In this document: positions 1-12,693 of the stretch, piece by piece
Layout of the letters: each line of letters starts with the position of its first letter
How positions within the stretch are numbered: position 1 is the first letter of the stretch
Assembly (NCBI GenBank): GCA_027659245.1
Contig: JAQDPW010000014.1
Span: 1-56,019, forward strand
DNA length: 56,019 nucleotides
From: Streptococcaceae bacterium AM104-57
GTDB lineage: Bacteria > Bacillota > Bacilli > Lactobacillales > Streptococcaceae
Direction: 5' to 3'
Notes under the pieces: generated by a model
Told to the model about the DNA's origin: nothing
The model's input: the letters and a program-made list of their open reading frames with translations, nothing else
The model's database searches: none
Made by a program: the position numbers and the translations under genes

Positions 1-48
1 TCAAGACTGGAATCACTGTGTGGTTTGATTTTGAAGAGAGTTTTTGCC
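1..48 (+). mobile_element. 3' tail of an IS1182-like element, cut by the window edge
   Basis: Bases 1-30 closely match the terminal stretch of the IS1182-like copy at about 27690-27718, and both end with GTTTTTGCC (40-48 here, 27731-27739 there). The transposase gene itself lies outside the window or is missing. The match is to the other copy in this window. The family name comes from the protein encoded by that copy. Confidence 0.55.
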
Positions 49-193
49 CAACCTCTTTTGATTAATAAGAGGCTCTATAATATTTGTAGTGGGTAAATCC
101 CTTATGGATCTTATGGAGCCTATTTTGTTGTAGCAAAAAAGTCCCATAAAATCTATAATGAAAAGCAACCAAACCATCATTAGAAAGAATCAT

Positions 194-1212
194 ATGGAAC
201 AATTGCATTTTATCACAAAACTGCTCGATATCAAAGACCCTAATATCCAATTTATGGATATCATCAATAAGGATACACACAAGGAAATCATCGCCAAACT
301 GGACTACGACGCCCCATCTTGCCCTGAGTGCGGAAGTCAAATGAAGAAATATGACTTTCAAAAACCGTCGAAAATTCCTTACCTCGAAACGACTGGTATG
401 CCTACTAGAATGCTCCTGAAAAAGCGTCGTTTCAAATGCTATCATTGCTCGAAAATGGCGGTCGCTGAGACTTCTCTCGTCAAGAAAAATCACCAAATCC
501 CTCGTATCATCAACCAAAAGATTACCCAGAAGCTGATTGAAAAGACTTCTATGACCGATATTGCTCATCAGCTGTCTATTTCAACTTCAACTGTTATTCG
601 CAAACTCAATGACTTTCAATTTAAGCATGACTTTAGCCGACTTCCTGAAATTATGTTCTGGGATGTTGAAACAGTCAGGGGAGTGACTGTTTTACTCCAA
701 CATCTTAGCCGTGTGCGTGTTCAAATCATGAATCAATTTGATAGAAAATCCCATGAATACAAGCCTATCAAGCGCTACTGGAAGCTCATCAAACAGGATA
801 GTCGTAAACTCAGCCATAATTTCGTATGTACTTGACCAATAAAGAGATTCTAGACAAGCTTTTGAGCTATTCAGAAGACTTGAAACACCACTACAATCTC
901 TATCAGCTCTTGCTTTTTCACTTCCAGAATAAGGAACCAGAGAAATTTTTCGGACTTATTGAGGACAATCTTAAGCAGGTTCATCCTATTTTTCAGACTG
1001 TCTTTAAAACCTTCCTCAAGGATAAAGAAAAGATTGTCAACGCTCTTCAACTACCCTATTCTAACGCAAAATTAGAAGCGACCAATAATCTCATCAAACT
1101 TATTAAACGCAACGCATTTGGTTTTAGGAACTTTGACAACTTTAAGAAACGAATTTTCATCACTCTCAACATCAAAAAAGAAAGGACGAATTTCGCCCTT
1201 TCTCGATCATAG
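194..1212 (+). pseudogene. Broken ISL3-family transposase (IS1167-like)
   Basis: The N-terminal part has the ISL3 zinc-finger pattern CPECG followed by CYHC at about residues 35-80 and an HTH-like stretch (MTDIAHQLSISTSTVIRKL). The C-terminal part carries the conserved end with LEATNNLIKLIKRNAFGFRN. An intact member is about 420 residues. Here the DDE core between PEIMFWD and HLSR is missing and replaced by about 30 bp containing a perfect 9-bp palindrome at 669-692. A second small deletion near 815-830 shifts the frame, so the last third is read from 826 in another frame. I chose ATG 194 because MEQLHFITKLLD is the usual start of this family as I remember it. It cannot give an active transposase. 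Confidence 0.85.
669..692. repeat. Perfect palindrome at the transposase deletion scar
   Basis: AAACAGTCA and TGACTGTTT form a perfect 9-bp inverted repeat around the 6-base loop GGGGAG. It lies exactly where the catalytic core of the ISL3 transposase is missing, so it is foreign to the transposase gene. Confidence 0.6.
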
Positions 1213-1262
1213 CTTTTCTTCAACCCACTACAGTTGACAAAGAGCCGATTTTTCTAAATTCA

Positions 1263-1538
1263 TTATTTAACAGCGTCTTTAAGAGCTTTACCAGCTTTGA
1301 ATGCTGGAACTTTTGAAGCTGCGATTGTAATTTCTTTACCAGTTTGTGGGTTGCGACCTTTACGTGCTGCACGCTCACGAACTTCGAAATTACCAAAACC
1401 GATCAATTGAACTTTTTCACCAGCTGCAAGGTAATCAGCTACTGCTGCGAATACGGCGTCTACTGCTGCTGCTGAGTCTTTCTTAGTCAATTCTGTAGCT
1501 TCTGCTACTTTAGCGATCAAATCTTGTTTGTTTGCCAT
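1263..1538 (-). CDS. hup: DNA-binding protein HU
   Basis: This 91-residue protein is the usual length for bacterial HU, the histone-like dimer that bends and compacts the chromosome. The DNA-binding arm is clear: [21 protein letters not shown] covers residues 47-67, with the intercalating proline at 64. Streptococci usually have this single HU and it is then essential (family knowledge). The ATG at 1538 follows TTTGGAGGAATTATTAAC, a strong ribosome site. The gene is monocistronic, with its own promoter at 1578-1606. An old IS1167-like copy sits 17 bp past its stop, and I see no hairpin terminator between them. Confidence 0.97.
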   Translation of the reverse strand: MANKQDLIAKVAEATELTKKDSAAAVDAVFAAVADYLAAGEKVQLIGFGNFEVRERAARKGRNPQTGKEITIAASKVPAFKAGKALKDAVK

Positions 1539-1577
1539 GTTAATAATTCCTCCAAATATTTTTTAATTAACAGTTAC

Positions 1578-1606
1578 ATCATATCCTAAATTCTCTTATA
1601 GGTCAA
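1578..1606 (-). promoter_or_regulatory. hup promoter
   Basis: Reading the minus strand, TTGACC and TATGAT are separated by 17 bases, about 40 bases upstream of the hup ATG. This is a near-consensus sigma-A promoter. Confidence 0.7.
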
Positions 1607-1653
1607 GTCAAAAACGCTATTTCTTGCGATTTTCTTTATTTTTTAGGAATTTT

Positions 1654-2490
1654 TTAGGAATCATATCTTATCAAAATAGCCCAAGCATTTTCACCTGTGT
1701 GAGTTTGAATAATTGAACCCGTTTCTAAGACAGAGATTGGTTTTTCAACATAGGCTTGTAGGACTTCTTTCATCTCTTTAGCCCAGTCATTAGTGCCTGA
1801 ATAAGAAATTCCAATTTCTGCAACAGAACGTTCTGATAATTTTGAAACTAGCTCATCCAACCATTTTTTAAAGGTCTTGGAACCACGTCCTTTCACGATT
1901 GGTTGCAACTCGTCATCCTTCATCTGCATGACTACTCGGATATTTAATAGAGAGCTTAAAAGACCTGTCACTCGGCCAATACGACCACCTTTAACAAGGT
2001 TTTCTAAGGTAGAAACACCGATGTAGAGCTCTGTATTTTTCTTGACTTCTTCAACATGAGCCACAATTGTTTCTATGTTTTGTCCTTCTTGAGCTAACTT
2101 AGCTGCTTCAACCACTTGAAATTTTAGGGCTTGGTCTGTAAAGGAACTATCCAATACGGTCACATTAGCCGTTGACAAACTTGCACCCTGACGAGCTGCT
2201 TCGACAGTTCCTGATAAGACATGAGACATATGAATGGCTAAAATTTGACTACCGTCTTTACTTAACTCATCAAAAATCTCAGCAAAGAGTCCAACTGGAG
2301 GTTGACTTGTTTTAGGCAGATTTTTACTCTCTTTCATCAAGCGAAGAAATTCCCCTTCTTCAAGATCAGCATCCGAATAAAGAACACTATCAATCATTAC
2401 AGAGAGCGGAACGACGGTAATATTTAATTCTTTGACCACTTCTGGTTCAATGGTAACAGAAGAATCTGTTACGATTTTTACTTGTGTCAT
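1654..2490 (-). CDS. DegV family protein (fatty-acid-binding)
   Basis: The 278-residue protein starts [16 protein letters not shown] and has the DegV/EDD-fold landmarks: the TDSS strand, LPKTSQPP near residue 60, the segment HMSHVLSGT, and the C-terminal part [16 protein letters not shown]. Family members bind a fatty acid between two domains. In Firmicutes, homologues (FakB) present the fatty acid to the kinase FakA for phosphorylation before phospholipid synthesis. Which chain this paralogue prefers cannot be read from sequence. It stands alone, with a candidate extended -10 box at 2548-2556. The product is certain at family level only. Confidence 0.9.
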   Translation of the reverse strand: MTQVKIVTDSSVTIEPEVVKELNITVVPLSVMIDSVLYSDADLEEGEFLRLMKESKNLPKTSQPPVGLFAEIFDELSKDGSQILAIHMSHVLSGTVEAARQGASLSTANVTVLDSSFTDQALKFQVVEAAKLAQEGQNIETIVAHVEEVKKNTELYIGVSTLENLVKGGRIGRVTGLLSSLLNIRVVMQMKDDELQPIVKGRGSKTFKKWLDELVSKLSERSVAEIGISYSGTNDWAKEMKEVLQAYVEKPISVLETGSIIQTHTGENAWAILIRYDS

Positions 2491-2547
2491 AATTCAAATC
2501 TTTCTATATTTCACTTTTTGAGTGAGTTTTTCAATTTAACTATAACA

Positions 2548-2556
2548 ATTATATCA
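2548..2556 (-). promoter_or_regulatory. Extended -10 box for the degV-type gene
   Basis: The minus strand reads TGATATAAT about 58 bases before the start codon. No good -35 box is present, as expected for an extended -10 promoter. Confidence 0.5.
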
Positions 2557-2630
2557 AAAAAATGCTAAAAATTCATACTGTATCTATTCATTTTTATAAT
2601 GGAATTTATAGATTTTTAAATCTTTCATTT

Positions 2631-2737
2631 TATAGTTGATTGAATCTAGAGTAGTACGCTATAAATTCTAAAACATTTCTAGAAATCAATTTGACTTTCC
2701 TAACCTCTTTGTTCATATCTTATTTCAATCCACTATA
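2631..2737 (-). repeat. RUP element (107 bp), copy 1
   Basis: The segment starts TATAGTTGATTGAA and ends TTCAATCCACTATA, so it has terminal inverted repeats, and it is exactly 107 bp. It is the reverse of the copy at 19801-19907 with a modest number of differences. The length, the TATAGTGGATTGAA ends and the TA borders fit the RUP (repeat unit of pneumococcus) family, which is thought to be mobilised by IS630-Spn1 transposase. It occupies most of the gap between the DegV gene and the TPR gene. Confidence 0.85.
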
Positions 2738-2776
2738 TAAAAACAGTCGCCTGCTAAGACGACTATTTTGGTATCA

Positions 2777-4006
2777 TCATAAACGTTCATACAAATCTTG
2801 CATCTGTATGTCATCAGGAACCAACTTAAGATAGTGTTGGATCTGTTCTTTTGCTTCTTCAAACCTTCCAAGTTCGCGTAATAGATGAATGTATTGCTCT
2901 AAAAACTCAGGATTTTCCTTGAGTTCTGGAACCAATGCCTGATAAGATTCATAGGCAACATCCAAATCTTCAGTTTCTTGGTAACTCCGTGCAATCATCC
3001 ACTTAGTCAAGAGATTTTCTGGCTCATATACTTCTAAGGCTAGAATATCCTCATACCGTTCTTGCTCCTGATACATTGTTGCTAGTCGCAAGAGGATTTC
3101 TTCTTGGTCTTCCGCATCTTCTTGAGCTTGAAGAAGATAAGCTTCCGCCTGCTCAGGTTGATGCAATTCGTAAGATAATTGTGAAGCAAGGAGTAGTAAA
3201 CGTGTTTCGAATGGATTTTTTTCCAAACCTTGTTGAGCTATCAGTAAGGCTTGCTCAGTCTGGTGTTCCTTATGTAGAGCCTGACTATAACCATACTCAT
3301 ACCCTTCAAAATCTGGAGAAATAGTATCCAGCTGTTTGAAATATAAAACTGCCTTTTGATATTCCTCTTGATCAAAGTAAAGACTTGCTAATTCAAATGT
3401 AGTTTGATCTTCATACTCTAACTCTAAAGCTTTTTCTAAAAACTCTATGGCTGATTCAAACTTTCCAAGTCGAGCATAGGCAGTTCCAATTCGTTGATAG
3501 GTCGAAATCCCTGTCTGCTCATATATTTCACAATTATCCAGTTGAGCATAGCCCTTAATCGCTTCTAAATCGTTTCCTAGCTCGCCATCTAGCTCGGCCA
3601 GTCCAAATATTAGGAGAGGATCATCAGAGTAGCTACGCGCCTCTAGGAGCTTCTCACGCGCTACATCCGTCAAGCCTTCCATTTGGTAGAAATCTGCCTT
3701 CAAAACAAGTGCAGATACATACCAGTCGCTGTTAGGTTGAATTTCTTCCAGATAAGCAAAAGCTTCTTCGATTTGACCATCTTCACTAGCAATAGTTGCT
3801 AGATTGAGATTTACTTCTGGGAATATTGGAGCTAGTTTTTCATAGATTTGACGAGCTTGTGGATAAAAACCAATACTTTCTAGATAATAAGCCAGTTCCA
3901 GAAGAAGATCATCAGAGTCTTCTACCAATGCTTTTTGAAAATAGTGATCAGCTTTTGTTAAATCTTGCTGATCCAAAGCTTCAAGCATTTTTTGACTATT
4001 GCTCAC
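2777..4006 (-). CDS. Tetratricopeptide repeat protein
   Basis: The protein of about 409 residues is an array of helical TPR-type units. Clear units include ALVEDSDDLLLELAYYLESIGFYPQARQIYEKL near the N-terminus and a run of similar units to the end (ELGRFEEAKEQIQHYLKLVPDD). There is no signal peptide or membrane segment, so it is probably a cytoplasmic scaffold. I cannot name its partner. I prefer GTG 4006 because GAGGAGG ends 6 bases before it. The TTG at 4012 is too close to that site and the ATG at 3988 too far. The start overlaps the end of the upstream permease gene by 11 bp, so the two genes are translationally coupled. Confidence 0.85.
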   Translation of the reverse strand: MSNSQKMLEALDQQDLTKADHYFQKALVEDSDDLLLELAYYLESIGFYPQARQIYEKLAPIFPEVNLNLATIASEDGQIEEAFAYLEEIQPNSDWYVSALVLKADFYQMEGLTDVAREKLLEARSYSDDPLLIFGLAELDGELGNDLEAIKGYAQLDNCEIYEQTGISTYQRIGTAYARLGKFESAIEFLEKALELEYEDQTTFELASLYFDQEEYQKAVLYFKQLDTISPDFEGYEYGYSQALHKEHQTEQALLIAQQGLEKNPFETRLLLLASQLSYELHQPEQAEAYLLQAQEDAEDQEEILLRLATMYQEQERYEDILALEVYEPENLLTKWMIARSYQETEDLDVAYESYQALVPELKENPEFLEQYIHLLRELGRFEEAKEQIQHYLKLVPDDIQMQDLYERL

Positions 4007-5159
4007 CTTCAACCTCCTCTTCTAGCTCATAGAGACCACTAACAGTTTTATACCATTCAAAAATCGCTGAAATAACAACCTTGGCTGAAGCATAAACAGG
4101 AATTCCCAACAATACTCCCCAAATACCAAACATAGAACCAGATGTTAACAAAACAAATAGAATGGTAATTGGGTGAATATTTAATTGGCTACCTAAAATC
4201 AGTGGCGAAACAAAACGGCCTTCGATGGTTTGCTCAACGATAAAGACGATGATAACCTTTAAGAGCATGACAGGTCCAGCAATCAGACCTAAGACTAGAG
4301 CTGGAATCATAGCAAGGAAACTTCCAAGGTAAGGAACGAGATTTAAAATACCCGCAGTAATACCAAGAGTAACCGCATATCTTAAGCCAATGATCTTGAA
4401 GAAGATGATAAACATGATAGCTACAATAATAGCAACCGTTACTTGACCTCTGACATAGTTAGAAAGTTGTTGATTCACATCCGTTAGAACCTTACCTACT
4501 GGTTCTCTCAATTTATTTGGTAAGAATTGAGTTATATGATCTCTCAAACCTTTTCCATCTCTAAGGAGATAAAAAAGCATAAAGGGCATGATAATCAAAG
4601 CGACAATGACTTGAGACGTTCCACTGATAAGAGCACTCACCCAGTTCACAGCCTTAGAAGATATATTACTTGCCCAAGCAGTTGCTTGTGTTGAAAATTG
4701 AGCCAGAACCTGTTCCAGTTGAGGTCTAAAGTCATCTGGCAAACGCTTAGTTACAAGATCATCAATAACTCTGTCAGCATCTTCGAGATAATTTGGTACA
4801 TTTTGCGCAAAAATAACTACTTGACGTTGAAGATTTGGAATCGCAACGGCCAGACCAATAATCAAGAGTATGGCAATAATGACAAAGATAATACTAATGG
4901 CTAAGACACGATTTATCTTATACTTTTCCATCAAATCCACCAGTGGGTTTAAGAGATAAAAAAGCAATCCTGATAAAATAACAGGTAACATGACCACTGA
5001 TAAAAAATCAACGACAGGGATAAATAAAAAACTAATCTTACTTAAAATAAAAATATTGAGACCTAGTAACAAGGCTACCAAAAATACAGTAACAGCCTTA
5101 TTATCTAAAAACCATTTAAAAAACCAAGATAAATTAAAATGTTTCTCTTTTTGTTCCAT
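3996..5159 (-). CDS. AI-2E/PerM family membrane permease
   Basis: This 387-residue protein has about eight hydrophobic segments arranged as in the AI-2E (PerM/YrrI/YtvI) family. Two or three come at the N-terminus, followed by a polar stretch of about 100 residues with amphipathic helices (residues 115-200), then a C-terminal bundle containing GLRYAVTLGITAGILNLVPYLGSFLAMIPALVLGL. The last part is the family signature. Members are predicted exporters, and some export autoinducer-2 or act as Na+/H+ antiporters. The substrate here is unknown. It is the first gene of a two-gene operon with the TPR protein. A related permease occurs at 40767-41876. Confidence 0.88.
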   Translation of the reverse strand: MEQKEKHFNLSWFFKWFLDNKAVTVFLVALLLGLNIFILSKISFLFIPVVDFLSVVMLPVILSGLLFYLLNPLVDLMEKYKINRVLAISIIFVIIAILLIIGLAVAIPNLQRQVVIFAQNVPNYLEDADRVIDDLVTKRLPDDFRPQLEQVLAQFSTQATAWASNISSKAVNWVSALISGTSQVIVALIIMPFMLFYLLRDGKGLRDHITQFLPNKLREPVGKVLTDVNQQLSNYVRGQVTVAIIVAIMFIIFFKIIGLRYAVTLGITAGILNLVPYLGSFLAMIPALVLGLIAGPVMLLKVIIVFIVEQTIEGRFVSPLILGSQLNIHPITILFVLLTSGSMFGIWGVLLGIPVYASAKVVISAIFEWYKTVSGLYELEEEVEGEQ

Positions 5160-5185
5160 ATCTACTTCCTTTCCTTTGTCTTTTC

Positions 5186-5194
5186 ATTATACCA
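5186..5194 (-). promoter_or_regulatory. Extended -10 box of the permease-TPR operon
   Basis: TGGTATAAT on the minus strand lies 27 bases upstream of the ATG at 5159. It is divergent from the lactonase promoter about 140 bp away. Confidence 0.55.
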
Positions 5195-5331
5195 TTTTTA
5201 CAGGGAATAAACTGTTTTTAAAGTGTTGAGGTGACGATTGAAAACTCTAAAAATCCATCTTGCATTTTACTAATTTTATACTTAGAAGTTTCATTCTTTT
5301 CCCTACCATTCTCTTCAGTTATCCCAATTTA

Positions 5332-5340
5332 TGATATAAT
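5332..5340 (+). promoter_or_regulatory. Extended -10 box of the lactonase gene
   Basis: TGATATAAT lies 28 bases upstream of ATG 5369. This supports the internal ATG, because a start at 5231 would place the promoter inside the gene. Confidence 0.6.
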
Positions 5341-5368
5341 AGAAACATCTTTATTTAGAGGTATAGAT

Positions 5369-6376
5369 ATGATTGAAACAATTTATTTCGGAACCTACAC
5401 TCGTCGCTTATCCCAAGGGATTTATCAAGCTGATTTTGATACAGAGACTGGGCAACTATCCAATCTTAAACTATTTGCTGCTGAGCCAAGTCCCACCTAT
5501 CTTGCATTTGATCAAGAAAATCACCTCTACACTGTCGGTAGCAAAGATGGACAAGGTGGAATTGCTGCCTATCAAACAGATGGTACTTTGCTTAACCATG
5601 TTGTAACAGAAGGAGCCCCTCACTGTTATGTTGCAGTTGATGAGAAACGTAGCCTAGTTTATGGTGCAAATTACCACAAAGGCCAAATTCTGGTATACAA
5701 ACGTAAAGAAGATGGTAGTCTAGAATTGACTGATACAGTTCAACATAGCGGTCATGGTCCTCATGAAAATCAAGCTTCTCCACATGTACACTTTACAGAT
5801 TTAACACCAGATCAGTATTTAGTCACTTGCGACTTAGGTACTGATGAGGTTACTACTTATGATGTCAATCCAGAAGGAAAACTAAATAAGCTAACTACCT
5901 ACAATTGCAGTCCTGGTGCTGGTGCACGTCACCTTGTTTTTCACAACCACTATAAAATTGCTTATCTCATCTGTGAACTCAATAGTACAATTGAAGTATT
6001 GATTTATGATGGTGTTGGTGCATTTGAAAAAATGCAGGTTATTTCTACTCTTCCTGAAGGATTTAATGACTTTAATGGAACTGCTGCAATTCGTCTCTCA
6101 CAAGATGGGAAATATCTGTACGCATCAAACCGTGGTCATGATTCTATTGTAGTTTACACTATTCTCGCTGACGGTAGTTTAGAATTGTTGGAATTCGTTC
6201 CTACAAACGGAAAAACTCCTCGAGATTTTATCCTTTCACCAGACCAAGAATTTCTCATCGCCGTTCACCAGGATTCTGATAATGCAACAGTATTTAAACG
6301 CAATCCAGAAACTGGTCGTCTTGCAGAACTTTCCAATGACTTTCACGTACCTGAAGCGGTTTGCGTCATTTTTTAA
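5369..6376 (+). CDS. 6-phosphogluconolactonase-type lactonase (seven-bladed beta-propeller)
   Basis: From ATG 5369 the protein is 335 residues, the usual size of the YkgB/Pgl lactonase family. The start MIETIYFGTYTRRLSQGIY is the typical first blade. Family landmarks are SPTYLAFDQENHLYTV, GHGPHENQASPHVHF (residues around 127-141, the likely active-site region), SPGAGARHLVFH, YASNRGHDSIVVY and GKTPRDFILSPD. Relatives hydrolyse 6-phosphogluconolactone in the pentose phosphate pathway, but some act on other lactones, so the substrate is inferred. An upstream in-frame extension to 5231 is rejected because the promoter lies within it and AGAGG precedes 5369. The gene ends against a repeat element that acts as terminator. 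Confidence 0.85.
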   Translation: MIETIYFGTYTRRLSQGIYQADFDTETGQLSNLKLFAAEPSPTYLAFDQENHLYTVGSKDGQGGIAAYQTDGTLLNHVVTEGAPHCYVAVDEKRSLVYGANYHKGQILVYKRKEDGSLELTDTVQHSGHGPHENQASPHVHFTDLTPDQYLVTCDLGTDEVTTYDVNPEGKLNKLTTYNCSPGAGARHLVFHNHYKIAYLICELNSTIEVLIYDGVGAFEKMQVISTLPEGFNDFNGTAAIRLSQDGKYLYASNRGHDSIVVYTILADGSLELLEFVPTNGKTPRDFILSPDQEFLIAVHQDSDNATVFKRNPETGRLAELSNDFHVPEAVCVIF

Positions 6377-6382
6377 ACATAG

Positions 6383-6565
6383 AAAAATGGCGGTGGGACA
6401 GAAATCGATAGACAAAGTCTCGATTTCATAGTCCCAGCCCCGCGAGTATGATTAGGAGCTTTTTGGAGTCTAAAGGACGAACAAAAAGTTCAATCAGCTA
6501 CCGCGTCAAAGATTGATTGCTAATAAAAAATGAGGTCGGGATCTTTTTGTCCCAACCTCATTTTT
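6383..6565. repeat. Three-hairpin terminator-like element, copy 1 (diverged subtype)
   Basis: The 183-bp element fills the gap between the convergent stop codons of the lactonase gene and atpC. Its ends are inverted (AAAAATGGCGGTGGGAC against GTCCCAACCTCATTTTT). The right part (about 6526-6565) is a strong GC-rich hairpin flanked by A and T tracts, able to stop transcription in both directions. The left part (GAAATCGATAGAC, AAAGTCTCGATTTC) is a second hairpin. It resembles the element at about 40546-40768 and shares end motifs with the 185-bp copies at 43222 and 44891. It may belong to the SPRITE class of pneumococcal terminator-like repeats. That name is from memory and should be checked. 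Confidence 0.7.
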
Positions 6566-6985
6566 TTATAGTTTATTTCCGACATTGATTCGGTTAATAG
6601 CACGTTGTAATGCAATCTTAGCACGACGCTCTTGGTCAATCAAGTGTTTGTCTTGTGCTTCTTCAATTTCACGTTCTGCACGAAGTTTGGCACGTTCTGC
6701 ACGGCTAATATCGATATCACGAGCACGCTCAGCTGAGTCTGCAATGATAGTAATCACATCATTTGCAATCTCGATGATTCCTCCATTTACTGCTATCCAG
6801 TTGACATGAGAATCATCATCAATACGTTTGACTTTAACTTCATCAACTGCTAATACCGCAATCATATTTTGATGTCGTGGCAAGATCCCCATCTCACCAT
6901 CCAGAGTTCGAACTGATACAAAGCTGGCATGGTGATCATAGACGAGGCCATCTGGTGTCACGATCTGGACAGTTAACTGAGCCAT
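6566..6985 (-). CDS. atpC: F1Fo ATP synthase epsilon subunit
   Basis: The 139-residue protein has the epsilon fold in order. First is an N-terminal beta-sandwich ([42 protein letters not shown], residues 3-45), where GILPRH is the family signature. A C-terminal helical hairpin with [20 protein letters not shown] (residues 91-110) follows. Epsilon links the F1 head to the c-ring and damps ATP hydrolysis. In streptococci the complex mainly hydrolyses ATP to pump protons out and hold internal pH. It is the last gene of the operon, 10 bp after atpD, and its stop codon touches the terminator element at 6383-6565. Confidence 0.97.
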   Translation of the reverse strand: MAQLTVQIVTPDGLVYDHHASFVSVRTLDGEMGILPRHQNMIAVLAVDEVKVKRIDDDSHVNWIAVNGGIIEIANDVITIIADSAERARDIDISRAERAKLRAEREIEEAQDKHLIDQERRAKIALQRAINRINVGNKL

Positions 6986-6995
6986 AGATCACCTC

Positions 6996-8411
<1,416 letters not shown>

Positions 8412-8437
8412 CTATTCTATATAAGATACTGTCGGTT

Positions 8438-8452
8438 CCTAGCTCAACTAGG
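8438..8452 (-). other. Small hairpin between atpG and atpD
   Basis: CCTAG, a 5-base loop and CTAGG lie in the 85-bp atpG-atpD gap. Other gaps from atpB to atpC are under 16 bp. There is no T tract, so this is not a terminator. It may be a processing or stability element. Confidence 0.35.
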
Positions 8453-8487
8453 TCCTAAGTTCATTTTCATACGAGCTGGACTAGAGC

Positions 8488-9366
8488 CTATTCTAAGGCA
8501 CTAGCTCCTGCTACGATTTCTGTAATTTCTTGTGTAATCGCCGCCTGTCTGGCACGGTTATACTGAATTGTCAAATCATTAATGACTTTCTTAGCATTAT
8601 CTGTCGCTGTTTGCATGGCTGTCATACCAGCAGCATTTTCAGCTGTCTTGGCATCAATAATAGCACCATAAATCATACTTTCTGCAAACTGTGGCAGCAA
8701 TTGATCCAAGATTTCTTCACGACTTGTTTCAAGGTCAAAAGTCAAGCTATAGTTATCATCTGCTTCATTTGGATCCAAGTCCACGATTGGAAGCATCTGT
8801 TCTACACGCATTTGACTTGTCAATGTATTCACGTGGTGGTTGTAGCAAACATAGAGCTCATCAAAAAGTTCATTTTGATACATTTCAATAGTTTTTGAAA
8901 TAATCTTGCGAACTTCATCGAAGCTTGGTTGACTGGCTAGACCACGCAATTCATAAATTGGCTGAATACCACGAGCTTTAAAGAAATCTGCTCCCATACC
9001 ACCAATACAGATGACCTCAAAGTCATCACCCGAAGGATGGTATTCCTTCTGAATTTCCATGACTGCTTTCAAGATGGAAGAATTATATCCTCCAACAAGA
9101 CCACGGTCAGATGTAATGACGATATAGCCTGTTTTTTTGACGGGGCGACTGATCAACATAGGGTTAGTTGATCCGCCTGCACCATCTCCGTGAAGGATAT
9201 CTGTAACCAGTTTACGAACTTTTTGTGCATAAACTTGGAAGTTACGAGCTGCTTCTTCAGAACGACCTAACTTAGCTGCAGAAACCATCTGCATCGCGTT
9301 AGTAATTTGACTAGTATTTTTTGTTGAGGCGATTTTTGTTTTAATATCATTTAGAGATACTGCCAT
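8488..9366 (-). CDS. atpG: F1Fo ATP synthase gamma subunit
   Basis: The 292-residue protein begins [33 protein letters not shown], the long N-terminal helix of the gamma shaft. It ends with [49 protein letters not shown], the conserved C-terminal helix and family signature. Gamma is the central rotor that couples the c-ring to the catalytic sites. The middle ([18 protein letters not shown], residues 76-93) is the conserved globular part. The gene lies 15 bp after atpA. Confidence 0.97.
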   Translation of the reverse strand: MAVSLNDIKTKIASTKNTSQITNAMQMVSAAKLGRSEEAARNFQVYAQKVRKLVTDILHGDGAGGSTNPMLISRPVKKTGYIVITSDRGLVGGYNSSILKAVMEIQKEYHPSGDDFEVICIGGMGADFFKARGIQPIYELRGLASQPSFDEVRKIISKTIEMYQNELFDELYVCYNHHVNTLTSQMRVEQMLPIVDLDPNEADDNYSLTFDLETSREEILDQLLPQFAESMIYGAIIDAKTAENAAGMTAMQTATDNAKKVINDLTIQYNRARQAAITQEITEIVAGASALE

Positions 9367-9381
9367 CTGACACCTCTATTC

Positions 9382-11437
<2,056 letters not shown>

Positions 11438-11438
<1 letters not shown>

Positions 11439-11932
11439 TAAGCTTCTCCTAGCTGATCGATATACTGATCAATGAGTTCTTTATGGGCACGACCGTCAAG
11501 GTTTTGTGAGATTATTTTTCCAGCCAGACTAACTGTCAAATCTGCTACCTCACCTTTAACGCTTTGTAAAGCCTCAGCTTTGTTTTGCGCAATTTCTTGG
11601 TTAGCTTTTTCTTTCAAGCGACCAGCTTCTAGCTTAGCTTCAGCCAGAATATCTGATTTGCTCTTTTCAGCTGTCTCCTTAGCATTCTCGATGATAGTTT
11701 TAGCTTCGCTACGGCTACCTGCTAATTCATCTTCACGCTTTTGAGCAAGAGTTTCTGCTTTTTGACGAGCTTGTTCAGCACCATCAATATCAGCAGCAAT
11801 CTTTTCAGCGCGTTCTTCGAAGACACTTGTCAAGTTTGACCATGCGTATTTTTTGACTAAGACGATCAAAAGGATAAAAGAGCCAGCAATTAAAATAAAG
11901 TTACCAATCAATTCACCTACTGTTACGTGCAT
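11438..11932 (-). CDS. atpF: F1Fo ATP synthase b subunit
   Basis: The protein is about 164 residues. It has one N-terminal membrane helix ([23 protein letters not shown], about residues 8-30) and then a long charged coiled coil rich in Ala, Glu and Lys to the end, the stator stalk. Two ATGs are adjacent, at 11935 and 11932. I chose the second because [12 protein letters not shown] is the family start and AGGAG is then spaced 6 bases away instead of 3. The gene precedes atpH with a 1-base stop-start overlap. Confidence 0.95.
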
Positions 11933-11945
11933 CATTTACTCCTTT

Positions 11946-12659
11946 CTACTCTTCATCATTAATTTTATTTCCTAGATACATAGAAGACAAGACTGTGAAT
12001 ACATAGGCCTGAACACAGGAAATAAACACAGAAAATGCCGTCCAGACAAGATTGGTAACAAATGCGACTGGATACCAATAAAGTGCCTGATGAGAGAGAG
12101 TAATCAGCAAGCTTGCCATCACTTCTCCGGCAAAGATATTCCCGAACACCCGCAAGGCAAGTGATAGGAAATTCGTGACTTCTTCAAGGAGATTCATCGG
12201 TGTCATGAAACCTGGGGTTACAAAACCTTTTAGATATTTTTTAACACCGCGACGACGAATTCCTTCAATATGGGTCATCAGGATAATTCCGAATGACAAG
12301 GCCAAGTCAAACTGGAGATTTGCTGTTGGCGATGTCCAAAGGTTTGTCCCATCTGTAGTTTGAAGTTTCGCCATCAAACCAAGATTATTTGCGATAACCA
12401 TAAAAAGAAATAAACACAAGTAAAAGAGTGAGTAATCTTTCATGTACCGTGAACCTACGTTAGGTTCCGTAAATCCGACTACAAAGTCATAGAGATACTC
12501 GAGTACATTTTGCTTTCCTTTGGGTTTAACTGTCATATTGCGACTTGCCCAATAGATAAAGCCAAAAATAAGTGCCACAGACAACAAAGTCAATGCTGTC
12601 AAGGTTAAATCAAAGGTAACAGGACCAATATTGATGGTTGGATTGATACTTTCTTCCAT
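11946..12659 (-). CDS. atpB: F1Fo ATP synthase a subunit (proton channel)
   Basis: The 237-residue protein has five to six membrane helices. The essential channel arginine is Arg170 in [19 protein letters not shown]. Trp206, a residue at which optochin-resistance mutations are known in the pneumococcal a subunit, is present in NLVWTAF. The a subunit carries the two proton half-channels against the c-ring. The N-terminal segment [19 protein letters not shown] faces the outside. It is the second gene of the operon, after atpE. Confidence 0.97.
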   Translation of the reverse strand: MEESINPTINIGPVTFDLTLTALTLLSVALIFGFIYWASRNMTVKPKGKQNVLEYLYDFVVGFTEPNVGSRYMKDYSLFYLCLFLFMVIANNLGLMAKLQTTDGTNLWTSPTANLQFDLALSFGIILMTHIEGIRRRGVKKYLKGFVTPGFMTPMNLLEEVTNFLSLALRVFGNIFAGEVMASLLITLSHQALYWYPVAFVTNLVWTAFSVFISCVQAYVFTVLSSMYLGNKINDEE

Positions 12660-12693
12660 CTAGAATCCTCCCTTTTCCATTTTATACTTCTCT

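Larger units (their letters stand above)
71..1246 (+). mobile_element. Degenerate ISL3-family element (IS1167-like)
   Basis: The ends are imperfect inverted repeats of about 24 bp. The left end starts GGCTCT and reaches GTAGTGGGT, and the right end (1223-1246) is its complement, ACCCACTAC to AGAGCC. Between them lies a broken ISL3 transposase. The 8 bases outside each end (TAATAAGA and GATTTTTC) do not match, so no target duplication is visible. The copy is therefore old, or rearranged together with the IS1182-like fragment to its left. It ends 17 bp downstream of the hup stop codon. Confidence 0.8.

Noticed and set aside
5231..5368. 46-codon N-terminal extension of the lactonase
   Set aside because: It would cover the extended -10 box at 5332-5340, it has no ribosome site, and the family N-terminus begins at 5369.
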